From the NCBI RefSeq assembly GCF_014656135.1, contig NZ_BNBV01000012.1:82277-146276 (forward strand): a stretch of DNA of 64,000 nt, written 5' to 3'. The notes below the pieces were generated by a model. The model was not told the origin of the DNA. It saw only the letters and a program-made list of their open reading frames with translations, and did no database searches. This document shows positions 1 to 6,925 of this stretch, piece after piece. Source of the stretch: Streptomyces thermodiastaticus (GTDB lineage Bacteria; Actinomycetota; Actinomycetes; Streptomycetales; Streptomycetaceae). Each line of letters starts with the position of its first letter. The stretch's first letter is position 1. The position numbers and the translations under genes were made by a program.

Positions 1-43
1 TTCGCGGATTCCGAGCCGTTTCTTCACATCGGGTGCTATACGG

Positions 44-83
44 GGCACGGATCGTGGTCCGTGGGTGCCCGGTGTGCCGTGCC
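44..83 (-). terminator. possible terminator after the thiolase gene
   Basis: Perfect 7-bp arms GGCACGG (44-50) and CCGTGCC (77-83) lie just past the thiolase stop codon. The loop is long (26 nt), so the assignment is weak. Nothing else is visible in the first 85 bases. Confidence 0.35.
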
Positions 84-85
84 GG

Positions 86-1306
86 TCAGCTGAGACGCTC
101 GATGATCATCGCCATGCCCTGGCCGCCGCCGACGCACATGGTCTCCAGGCCGAACTGCTTGTCGTGCCACTGCAGGGAGTTGATCAGCGTGGTGGTGATG
201 CGCGCGCCGGTCATGCCGAAGGGGTGGCCGACGGCGATGGCGCCGCCGTTGACGTTCAGCTTCTCCAGCGGGATGTCCAGCTCGCGGTAGGACGGGATCA
301 CCTGGGCGGCGAACGCCTCGTTGATCTCCACCAGGTCGATGTCGTCCATGGTCATCCCGGCGCGCCGCAGGGCCTGCCGGCTGGCCTCCACCGGGCCGAG
401 GCCCATGATCTCCGGGGACAGGGCGGAGACGCCGGTGGCGACGATCCGCGCCAGCGGGGTCAGGCCCAGCTCGCGGGCCTTGGTGTCGGACATGATGACG
501 AGGGCGGCCGCGCCGTCGTTGAGCGGGCAGCAGTTGCCCGCGGTGACCAGGCCGTCGGGGCGGAAGACCGGCTTGAGGGCGGCCACGCCCTCCATGGTCA
601 CGCCCGGGCGCGGGCCGTCGTCCTTGGAGATCACCGTGCCGTCCGGGAGGGTCACCGGGGTGATCTCCCGCTCCCAGAAGCCGGCCTTGATGGCCTCCTC
701 GGCCAGGTTCTGCGAGCGGACGCCGAACTCGTCCATCTCCTGCCGGGTGATGCCCTTGAAGCGGGCGAGGTTCTCCGCGGTCTGGCCCATCGCGATGTAC
801 GGGTCGGGCAGCAGGCCGTCCTCGCGCGGGTCGTGCCAGCCGGCGCCCTCGGACTCGGCGACCGCGGCGGTGCGGGCCTCGGCCTCGGCGAACAGCGGGT
901 TGTGCGTGTCGGGAAGGCTGTCGGAGTTGCCCTTGCCGTAGCGGGAGACGGTCTCGACGCCGGCCGAGATGAACACGTCGCCCTCGCCGGCCTTGATGGC
1001 GTGCAGGGCCATGCGGGAGGTCTGCAGCGAGGAGGAGCAGTAGCGGGTGATGGTGCAGCCGGGCAGGTGGTCCATGCCCATCTGCACGGCGACGATCCGG
1101 GCGAGGTTGTTGCCCTGCTCCCCGCCGGGCAGGCCGCAGCCGAGCATCAGGTCGTCGATGTCCCTCGGGTCCAGCTCGGGGATCTTCGCGAGGGCCGCCT
1201 GGATGATCGCGGCGGTCAGGTCGTCCGGACGCATGTCCTTCAGGGAGCCCTTGAAGGCGCGGCCGATGGGGGAGCGGGCGGTCGAGACGATGACGGCTTC
1301 GGGCAT
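86..1306 (-). CDS. acetyl-CoA C-acyltransferase (thiolase)
   Basis: A 406-residue thiolase, normal length for the family, which cleaves 3-ketoacyl-CoA with CoA in fatty-acid degradation or condenses two acetyl-CoA. The acyl-accepting cysteine is in [10 protein letters not shown] near residue 90, followed by NEAFAAQ, the glycine-rich [19 protein letters not shown] with the catalytic His, and the second catalytic Cys in [11 protein letters not shown] near the C-terminus. I chose the ATG at 1306 because GGAG lies 5 nt upstream; a GTG one codon earlier would put the ribosome site too close. The family and residues are clear. Whether it is degradative (FadA-like) or biosynthetic cannot be told from sequence, although an acyl-CoA dehydrogenase lies elsewhere in the window. 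Confidence 0.93.
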   Translation of the reverse strand: MPEAVIVSTARSPIGRAFKGSLKDMRPDDLTAAIIQAALAKIPELDPRDIDDLMLGCGLPGGEQGNNLARIVAVQMGMDHLPGCTITRYCSSSLQTSRMALHAIKAGEGDVFISAGVETVSRYGKGNSDSLPDTHNPLFAEAEARTAAVAESEGAGWHDPREDGLLPDPYIAMGQTAENLARFKGITRQEMDEFGVRSQNLAEEAIKAGFWEREITPVTLPDGTVISKDDGPRPGVTMEGVAALKPVFRPDGLVTAGNCCPLNDGAAALVIMSDTKARELGLTPLARIVATGVSALSPEIMGLGPVEASRQALRRAGMTMDDIDLVEINEAFAAQVIPSYRELDIPLEKLNVNGGAIAVGHPFGMTGARITTTLINSLQWHDKQFGLETMCVGGGQGMAMIIERLS

Positions 1307-1439
1307 CACGGCTCCAGTGGCGTTGGGACGAAGGGCGGCGGACGGCGCCCGCGGGACGGCACAGTCAGGCTGCTTGGAAGTTACCCGTACGTAGGGGCGC
1401 GGTCACGGCCGTGGCGGTGTGATCCTCACCGCAGCTTTC

Positions 1440-1449
1440 CAAGCGCTTG
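1440..1449. promoter_or_regulatory. perfect palindrome CAAGCGCTTG, candidate operator
   Basis: The 10-bp palindrome lies about 130 bp upstream of the thiolase start, in the gap between it and the SGNH hydrolase gene (both minus strand). Its core AAGCGCTT resembles the centre of many LacI-family operators. That link is inference, and no LacI-type gene lies in the window. Confidence 0.3.
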
Positions 1450-1483
1450 CTTGTTTTTCCTCCTGTCCTTCGGATGCCTGTCC

Positions 1484-1513
1484 TGCGGGCGTGTGCCGTG
1501 CGGGCGTGTGCCG
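1484..1513. repeat. two tandem 15-bp copies of TGCGGGCGTGTGCCG
   Basis: Two exact adjacent copies (1484-1498 and 1499-1513) sit downstream of the SGNH hydrolase stop in the 225-bp gap before the thiolase. No function is apparent. Confidence 0.7.
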
Positions 1514-1531
1514 TGCGGACCGCCCGCCGGG

Positions 1532-2551
1532 TCAGGGTGCGGCGGGCGCCGGCTGAGGCTCGGGCACCCGGCGGCGCCGGCGCCGCTTGAGCAGCGCCCA
1601 CGGGCCTCGCGGTGCGGCCGGTGCCGCCGGGGTGACCTCCGTGCCGGCCTCGGACGCGGCCTCGGCCGCCGCCCGGGCCACCGGCAGGATGTCCTCGCGC
1701 CGGGAGGCGTCCGGCCGTTCCTCCTCGGCCGGCCACAGCCCGAGTGCCGCACACACCGTCGGCAGCACGGCCATCGTCGCCGTGGCGTACCCCTCGGCGG
1801 ACGGGTGGTAGTTGTCCGGGCCGAACAGCTCCCGCGGCCGCGCCGCGAACTCCGGGCCCAGCAGGTCGCCCAGCGACACCGTGCGGCCGCCCTGCTCCAC
1901 CACCCCGATCGTCTGCGCCGCCGCCAGCTGCCGGGAGGCGCGGCGGGCCAGCCAGCGCAGCGGCTGTTGCACCGGCTCGATGGTGCCCAGATCCGGGCAG
2001 GTGCCGACCACCACCTCCGCGCCGGCCGTGCGCAGCCGCCGCACCGCCGCCGACAGATGGCGCACCGACTGGGTCGGGGGCATCCGGTGGGTCACGTCGT
2101 TGGCGCCGATCATGATCACGCAGACGTCGGGCACCTGGTCCGCGTCCTCCAGGACCAGCCCCACCTGCCGGTCCAGGTCGTCGGAGCGGGCGCCGGGCAC
2201 GGCGACGTTGCGCAGCCGCACCGGGCGTTCGGCCACCGCGGCCAGACCCGAGGCCAGCAGCGCGCCCGGGGTCTGCCCGGCCCGGTGCACGCCCTGGCCG
2301 GCGGCGGTGGAGTCGCCCAGCATGGCCAGGGTCAGCGCGGGCCCGGCGGAGGTGTCGCAGGCGAGCCCGTACACGCCGTCCGCGTACGGGACATAAGGGT
2401 CCGTGCCGCCCAGTACGTGACGCCGGGCCAGCCGCACCTCTGCCAGCAGCACTCCCACGGCCGCCACGCCGGCCAGGCCGATCCCGCCGCCGCCGTACGC
2501 GGCGCCGGCCGCGATCCGCCGGGGCGCTCTCGCCCTCGACATCTGCGTCAT
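1532..2551 (-). CDS. SGNH/GDSL-family hydrolase, membrane-anchored or secreted
   Basis: A 339-residue protein with an N-terminal basic stretch and a Gly/Ala/Val-rich hydrophobic segment (about residues 12-38) that could be an uncleaved anchor. The SGNH fold follows: block I MLGDSTAAGQG with nucleophile Ser near residue 81, block III in MIGANDVTH, and block V DNYHPSAEGY carrying the catalytic Asp/His. Such enzymes hydrolyse esters or acyl groups on lipids or polysaccharides; the substrate is not deducible. The start at 2551 is preceded by GGAAGG. The frame opens further upstream, but that extension lacks a ribosome site and looks non-coding. The C-terminal 40 residues are Pro/Ala/Arg-rich. The neighbouring cystathionine beta-synthase gene is divergent. 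Confidence 0.8.
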   Translation of the reverse strand: MTQMSRARAPRRIAAGAAYGGGGIGLAGVAAVGVLLAEVRLARRHVLGGTDPYVPYADGVYGLACDTSAGPALTLAMLGDSTAAGQGVHRAGQTPGALLASGLAAVAERPVRLRNVAVPGARSDDLDRQVGLVLEDADQVPDVCVIMIGANDVTHRMPPTQSVRHLSAAVRRLRTAGAEVVVGTCPDLGTIEPVQQPLRWLARRASRQLAAAQTIGVVEQGGRTVSLGDLLGPEFAARPRELFGPDNYHPSAEGYATATMAVLPTVCAALGLWPAEEERPDASRREDILPVARAAAEAASEAGTEVTPAAPAAPRGPWALLKRRRRRRVPEPQPAPAAP

Positions 2552-2706
2552 GCCTCGCCGCCTTCCGCTTCGCCCTTCACTGACTGCTTGCCCCGTACCC
2601 ACGGTCGTCCAATCGTGACGGGGTGTGAACGGGCGCTCGGGATGTCGTGCAGGCCTTACGCTGGCGGCACCTCCACGACCACTATGTGCAGCAACCGGAG
2701 ACAACG

Positions 2707-4098
2707 GTGCAATTCCACGACTCGATGATCAGCCTCGTCGGCAACACCCCGCTGGTGCGGCTCAACAGCGTCACCAAGGGCATCAAGGCGACCGTCCTGG
2801 CCAAGGTCGAGTACTTCAACCCGGGCGGATCGGTGAAGGACCGCATCGCCCTGCGCATGATCGAGGCGGCCGAGCAGAGCGGCGAACTGCGGCCGGGCGG
2901 CACGATCATCGAGCCCACCAGCGGCAACACCGGCGTGGGGCTGGCCATCGTGGCCCAGCAGAAGGGCTACAAGTGCATCTTCGTCTGCCCCGACAAGGTC
3001 TCCACCGACAAGATCAACGTGCTGCGCGCGTACGGCGCCGAGGTGGTGGTATGCCCGACGGCCGTGGCACCGGAGCACCCGGACTCCTACTACAACGTCT
3101 CCGACCGGCTGGTGCGTGAGACGCCGGGCGCCTGGAAGCCCGACCAGTACTCCAACCCGAACAACCCGCTGTCGCACTACCACTCCACCGGCCCCGAGCT
3201 GTGGGAGCAGACCGAGGGGAAGATCACCCACTTCGTGGCCGGCGTCGGCACCGGCGGCACCATCTCCGGCACCGGCCGCTACCTGAAGGACGTCAGCGAC
3301 GGCCGGGTCAAGGTCATCGGCGCCGACCCGGAGGGCTCGGTGTACTCCGGCGGCTCCGGCCGCCCGTACCTGGTGGAGGGCGTGGGCGAGGACTTCTGGC
3401 CCGAGGCCTACGACCGGACCGTCGCCGACGAGATCGTCGCCGTCTCCGACAAGGACTCCTTCCAGATGACCCGCCGCCTGGCCCGCGAGGAGGGCCTGCT
3501 GGTCGGCGGCTCCTGCGGCATGGCGGTCGTGGCGGCGCTGCGGGTGGCCGAACGGCTCGACGAGGACGACGTCGTGGTGGTCCTGCTGCCGGACGGCGGC
3601 CGCGGCTACCTGTCGAAGATCTTCAACGACGAGTGGATGGCCGACTACGGTTTCCTGGAGGACGAGGGCCCCAGCGCCCGCGTCGGCGACGTGCTGCGCG
3701 ACAAGGACGGCGGCATCCCCTCCCTGGTGCACATGCACCCGGACGAGACCGTCGGGCAGGCCATCGAGGTGCTGCGCGAGTACGGCGTCTCCCAGATGCC
3801 GATCGTCAAGCCGGGCGCCGGGCACCCCGACGTCATGGCGGCCGAGGTGGTCGGCTCCGTCGTCGAACGCGAGCTGCTGGACGCGCTGTTCACCAAGCGG
3901 GCCGCGCTGGACGACCCGCTGGAGAAGCACATGTCGGCGCCGCTGCCGCAGGTCGGCTCCGGCGAGCCCGTCGGCGACCTGATGACGGTGCTCGGTGCCG
4001 CGGACGCGGCGATCGTGCTGGTGGAGGGCAAGCCGACCGGCGTGGTCAGCCGCCAGGACCTGCTGGCCTTCCTGGCCAAGGGCGGCGGCCGGCAGTAA
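2707..4098 (+). CDS. cbs: cystathionine beta-synthase
   Basis: A 463-residue PLP enzyme that joins serine and homocysteine into cystathionine, the first step of transsulfuration from homocysteine to cysteine. The PLP lysine is K44 in NPGGSVKDR, the substrate loop is PTSGNTGVGLA, and the phosphate loop is GVGTGGTISG. After about residue 330 come two CBS regulatory repeats (TVGQAIEVLREYGVSQMPI and the C-terminal GVVSRQDLLAFL), giving the two-part CBS architecture rather than that of a short cysteine synthase. The GTG start at 2707 has GGAG six bases upstream. A -10-like TACGCT lies at 2657. Function is well supported. The adenosylhomocysteinase gene elsewhere in the window makes its homocysteine. 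Confidence 0.93.
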   Translation: MQFHDSMISLVGNTPLVRLNSVTKGIKATVLAKVEYFNPGGSVKDRIALRMIEAAEQSGELRPGGTIIEPTSGNTGVGLAIVAQQKGYKCIFVCPDKVSTDKINVLRAYGAEVVVCPTAVAPEHPDSYYNVSDRLVRETPGAWKPDQYSNPNNPLSHYHSTGPELWEQTEGKITHFVAGVGTGGTISGTGRYLKDVSDGRVKVIGADPEGSVYSGGSGRPYLVEGVGEDFWPEAYDRTVADEIVAVSDKDSFQMTRRLAREEGLLVGGSCGMAVVAALRVAERLDEDDVVVVLLPDGGRGYLSKIFNDEWMADYGFLEDEGPSARVGDVLRDKDGGIPSLVHMHPDETVGQAIEVLREYGVSQMPIVKPGAGHPDVMAAEVVGSVVERELLDALFTKRAALDDPLEKHMSAPLPQVGSGEPVGDLMTVLGAADAAIVLVEGKPTGVVSRQDLLAFLAKGGGRQ

Positions 4099-4185
4099 CG
4101 GCGCCCGGTGGTCATCAGCCCCGGCACTCTCGCCGAGGCCGGCGGCGGGCCGCTCGTGCCCGTCCGGAAGCGTGGCCTTCGCGGG

Positions 4186-4208
4186 ACTTCCGCGAACGTC
4201 GCGGAAGT
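4186..4208. terminator. perfect 10-bp inverted repeat, first of three in a convergent gap
   Basis: Arms ACTTCCGCGA and TCGCGGAAGT are separated by ACG, 88 bp after the cystathionine beta-synthase stop. It may act as a terminator for that gene. It could also be a protein-binding palindrome, since no T-run follows. Confidence 0.45.
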
Positions 4209-4213
4209 GGAAC

Positions 4214-4252
4214 GCGCGTGTCACGTGGGCGCAGCACCCGCTTAACACGCGC
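4214..4252. terminator. inverted repeat GCGCGTGT / ACACGCGC
   Basis: Eight-base perfect arms (4214-4221 and 4245-4252) enclose an inner GGG/CCC pair. It is the second dyad in the gap between two convergent genes. Together with its neighbours it probably ends transcription from the left. Confidence 0.4.
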
Positions 4253-4399
4253 CGGGCACAGTGGTGGATGCCGGCGGGAGGGAGCGGCTCCCCTCCGGGC
4301 CGGCGGCCGATAGGCGTCAGGGACCTCCGGAGCGGCTCCCGGACCTCCATGGACGCCACGGACGCGCAGGACCGGCCCCGACCCGGGCCCGCGTCCCCC

Positions 4400-4455
4400 C
4401 GCGGGGACCGCCGTCGTCCCGCCCCCCAGGTCATGGGGGTGCGGCGGTCCCCGCG
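4400..4455. terminator. large bidirectional hairpin, 14-bp perfect arms
   Basis: Arms 4400-4413 and 4442-4455 are exact complements (CGCGGGGACCGCCG and its reverse), with an inner C-run/G-run (about 4422-4427 and 4435-4439) able to extend the stem. It lies between two converging genes and fits a bidirectional factor-independent terminator. The remainder of 4099-4579 shows no credible gene. Confidence 0.6.
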
Positions 4456-4579
4456 CGCAGGCCGTGCACGCCGTCCCCGTAGACCGCGGCCCGGCCCCGC
4501 AGCTTTCCGCACGTCACCGGGCCCCGGAGACGTCACCGGCCCCCCGGACATGAACCTCCGGGACGGCTCAGCCCTCCTG

Positions 4580-5008
4580 TCAGGCGTCGTCCCGGCCGGT
4601 GCGGTGCCGGCGGCCGGCGAACAGCCCCGGGGTGGTGCGGGCCGCGTGCGCGACGTTGACGCCGACGATGCCCGCCCAGGCCACGATCAGCCCCGGCAGA
4701 TCGGCCACATTGCCGCCGATCGCGGACAGCGGGACGGCCAGCACCAGCGAGACGATGCCGAACCCGAAGCGCTCGCCGAAGGAGTCGGCCGCCCTCGGGC
4801 CGCGGGCGTCCCGGGCCCGCTGCGTCTGCTGCTCGGCGAGCTGCCGGCGGACCCGGCGCTCCACGGCGTCGTCGATGCGCCGGTCCACCTTCTCCAGGAA
4901 GGACTCCACCAGCGCAGCGTCGTACTCCTCGCCCAGCTCCTTGCGGGCCTGCAGGGTGGCGTCGAGTTCCTTCCTCAGATCGCTGCCCCGCTCGTCCAAT
5001 CCGCTCAT
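4580..5008 (-). CDS. small two-TM membrane protein of unknown function
   Basis: A 142-residue protein that I do not recognise by name. Residues 1-75 are charged and helical (KELDATLQARKELGEEYD and following), possibly coiled coil. Two hydrophobic segments follow (FGFGIVSLVLAVPLSAIGG and LPGLIVAWAGIVGVNVA), and the tail is basic. The topology resembles small proteins annotated as integral membrane proteins in Streptomyces. The ATG at 5008 opens a domain with good codon bias; the frame extends upstream without support. It converges with the cystathionine beta-synthase gene across a terminator-rich gap. No function can be assigned. Confidence 0.7.
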   Translation of the reverse strand: MSGLDERGSDLRKELDATLQARKELGEEYDAALVESFLEKVDRRIDDAVERRVRRQLAEQQTQRARDARGPRAADSFGERFGFGIVSLVLAVPLSAIGGNVADLPGLIVAWAGIVGVNVAHAARTTPGLFAGRRHRTGRDDA

Positions 5009-5104
5009 GCGCCTCAGGCTAGGAACGCCGGACCGGCTCCGCACTGGGGCAAACCCCCGGTCGTGGGGGTGGCGAGCAGGTGTCCTGTCCGTTCCTTGCC
5101 CCTC

Positions 5105-5122
5105 CTGCATGACCTCATGCAG
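5105..5122. promoter_or_regulatory. 18-bp palindrome upstream of the RpiR-type regulator gene
   Basis: The sequence CTGCATGA-CC-TCATGCAG is a perfect inverted repeat about 80 bp before the regulator start. RpiR/MurR regulators bind dyads and often control their own gene, so this is a candidate operator. That link is inference. Confidence 0.45.
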
Positions 5123-5201
5123 AGTTGAGAGTGACTGAATAGAAGGTGGTCGGGGAGTACTCTCCGGGACGTCCGACGACTTTTCGGAGGGGGAGCACGT
5201 C

Positions 5202-6044
5202 ATGAGCGGGACCGACAGCCCTGCGGCACGGCTGCAGGCGCTCTTCGAAGGACACCGGCTCACGCCGACCCAGCGGCGCATCGCGCACTGCATGGTGCGG
5301 CGCGCCGCCGACGTGCCGTTCCTGTCCAGCGTCGAACTCGCCGAACTGGCCGGGGTCAGCCAGCCGTCGGTGACCCGCTTCGCCGTCGCCCTGGGCTTCG
5401 ACGGCTACCCGGCGCTGCGCCGGCACCTGCGCGAGGTCACCCCCGCCGAACCCGTGGACCGCCCGGCCACCCGCAACGAGTACCAGCAGGCCGTCGAGGA
5501 GGAGATCGACAACCTCCGGCACCTCGCTCAGGCGCTGGCCGATCCCGGACCGGTGCGGCAGGCGGCCCGGATCCTCGCCGCCTCGCGCCCGCTGCCGGTC
5601 CTCGGGTTGCGCGCCGCCGCCGCGCAGGCGTACGGCTTCGCGTACTTCGCGGCCAAGGTCCACCCGGACGTGCGGCTGCTCGACGAGGGCGGCACGATGC
5701 TCCAGGACCGCATCGACTCCGCCGTCCGGGCGGGGGCGACGGCCCTGCTGTGCTTCGCGTTGCCCCGGCATCCGCGTGAGGTGGTGGACACCCTCGCCCA
5801 CGCCAAGGACGCCGGACTGACCGTCGTCACCGTCGCGGACTCGGCGTTCGCCCCGGTCGCCAAGCACTCCGACGTGCTGCTGCCCGCGGCCGTGGGCACC
5901 GGCCTGTCCTTCGACACCGCCTGCGCGCCGATGCTGCTGGGCCGGGTGCTGCTGGAGGCCATGTGCGACGACCTGCCGGACGCCCAGGCGCGGCTGGAGG
6001 AGTTCGACGCCACGGCGGCGGCACGCGGACTGTTCGTCGAGTGA
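5202..6044 (+). CDS. MurR/RpiR-family transcriptional regulator
   Basis: A 280-residue regulator with an N-terminal HTH_6 domain (about residues 1-77; LTPTQRRIAHCMV and a helix-turn-helix around ELAELAGVSQPSVTRFAVALG) and a C-terminal SIS sugar-phosphate-binding fold (about residues 110-260, including ALPRHPREVVDTL). Members sense phosphosugars or small metabolites and repress or activate catabolic genes. The ATG at 5202 follows GGAGGGGGAG. It lies 2.4 kb upstream of the hut operon, separated by a membrane-protein gene and a decarboxylase gene, so control of hut or of the decarboxylase is plausible but unproven. The upstream palindrome at 5105-5122 may be its own operator. Confidence 0.9.
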   Translation: MSGTDSPAARLQALFEGHRLTPTQRRIAHCMVRRAADVPFLSSVELAELAGVSQPSVTRFAVALGFDGYPALRRHLREVTPAEPVDRPATRNEYQQAVEEEIDNLRHLAQALADPGPVRQAARILAASRPLPVLGLRAAAAQAYGFAYFAAKVHPDVRLLDEGGTMLQDRIDSAVRAGATALLCFALPRHPREVVDTLAHAKDAGLTVVTVADSAFAPVAKHSDVLLPAAVGTGLSFDTACAPMLLGRVLLEAMCDDLPDAQARLEEFDATAAARGLFVE

Positions 6045-6093
6045 CCCGCCGCCGCGCCTCAGCCCGTCCAGGAGCCGCCGCAGCCTCGCCCTC

Positions 6094-6126
6094 TCTCAGA
6101 TTCGTCTCAGGAACCCTCGCTAGCCT
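6094..6126 (+). promoter_or_regulatory. TCTCAG direct repeat with 11-bp period beside a -10 element
   Basis: TCTCAG occurs at 6094-6099 and 6105-6110, one helical turn apart, followed by a -10-like TAGCCT at 6121-6126. Direct repeats one helical turn apart are typical of OmpR/PhoB-family response-regulator sites. The regulator involved is unknown. Confidence 0.4.
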
Positions 6127-6168
6127 GCCCGCCCGAACGGGACTGTGCCGGAGAGGAAGGAGGCGGCA

Positions 6169-6771
6169 GTGGCACGCGGAGGTCGCGGAGCGCGCGGAGG
6201 CCGGGGACTGGCCCGGGTGGCCGTCGTCGTACGGGCCGGGGCGGCGCCGCTGTGGTGGCTCGGGGTGTGCGCGGCGGCCGTCGGGCTGGCCGTGCCGGGC
6301 CTGACCGGACGCCGGATCGGGCTCTGTGCGGGGGCCGCGCTGTTCCTGGTGACCGCGGCCGTGGTGGCGTGCGCCCGGCGCGGGCGGTACAAGACCCTCG
6401 CCGGCAAGGCCGTGCGCGCCGGACGGCACGACGTGCTGCAGGACCGGGCCGTCAGCGTCCGCGTCTGGCGGCGCGGGCACCGCTGGTGGCTGCTGCTGGC
6501 GTTCCTGGCGGCCCTGGCGAGTGCGCCGGCCGTGCCCGCGGCCGGCGGTCTGCTGCTGGCCGGTGCCGGGACCGGGCTGCGCCTGAAGGCCGCCTGGCTG
6601 GGGCGGCTGGAGCGCGCCGGGGACGTGCTGCTGTGGGTGCGGGTCGACTGGCTCGGCAAGCGCGGCGGACGCCCGGCGGGCCCGGCGGTCAAGGGCTTCC
6701 GCAGCACCGGCATCGCCGCGGGCGACGCGGCCCCGGGCGGGGCACGCCGCCGCAGCGCGGCGCTCGTCTGA
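6169..6771 (+). CDS. multi-pass membrane protein of unknown function
   Basis: A 200-residue, Ala/Arg/Gly-rich protein with about four hydrophobic segments (PLWWLGVCAAAVGLAVPGL, GLCAGAALFLVTAAVVACA, WWLLLAFLAALASAPAV and AAGGLLLAGAGTG) and a basic C-terminus. I recognise no family. The GTG at 6169 has an ideal AAGGAGG at 6157-6163; the GTG at 6145 lacks one. The promoter region carries a phased TCTCAG repeat, suggesting control by a response regulator. It converges with the decarboxylase gene across a long hairpin. Confidence 0.72.
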   Translation: MARGGRGARGGRGLARVAVVVRAGAAPLWWLGVCAAAVGLAVPGLTGRRIGLCAGAALFLVTAAVVACARRGRYKTLAGKAVRAGRHDVLQDRAVSVRVWRRGHRWWLLLAFLAALASAPAVPAAGGLLLAGAGTGLRLKAAWLGRLERAGDVLLWVRVDWLGKRGGRPAGPAVKGFRSTGIAAGDAAPGGARRRSAALV

Positions 6772-6827
6772 CCCGGCGGCCGGGCCGCGGCCCGGCACGG
6801 CAGCGGGCCGGCCGCCGTTCCGCCGTG

Positions 6828-6867
6828 GCCCGGGACCGGCGCACCGGTGGTGCGGCCGGTCCCGGGC
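6828..6867. terminator. strong bidirectional hairpin between convergent genes
   Basis: Outer arms GCCCGGGACCGG (6828-6839) and CCGGTCCCGGGC (6856-6867) are perfect. Inner arms CGCACC and GGTGCG extend the stem to about 18 bp with one bulged G. The position between converging genes fits a bidirectional terminator. Confidence 0.7.
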
Positions 6868-6884
6868 GCCGGCGTGTGCCCGGG

Positions 6885-6905
6885 CACGTGGCACGTGGGC
6901 ACGTG
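6885..6905. repeat. three CACGTG palindromes within 21 bp
   Basis: CACGTG occurs at 6885-6890, 6892-6897 and 6900-6905, just 3' of the decarboxylase stop. The triplet is conspicuous, but the position (downstream of genes on both sides) argues against a promoter operator. Confidence 0.5.
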
Positions 6906-6925
6906 CACGCGGGGCAGGGCAGTTG

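Noticed and set aside
65..2728. Open frame of 887 codons on the plus strand opposite the thiolase and SGNH hydrolase genes
   Set aside because: Mirror of high-GC codon bias on the real minus-strand genes; no ribosome site and no family features.
2685..2729. Short ORF MCSNRRQRCNSTTR overlapping the cystathionine beta-synthase start
   Set aside because: Only two Cys, overlaps the gene start in another frame, and has no clear promoter or hairpin; likely chance.
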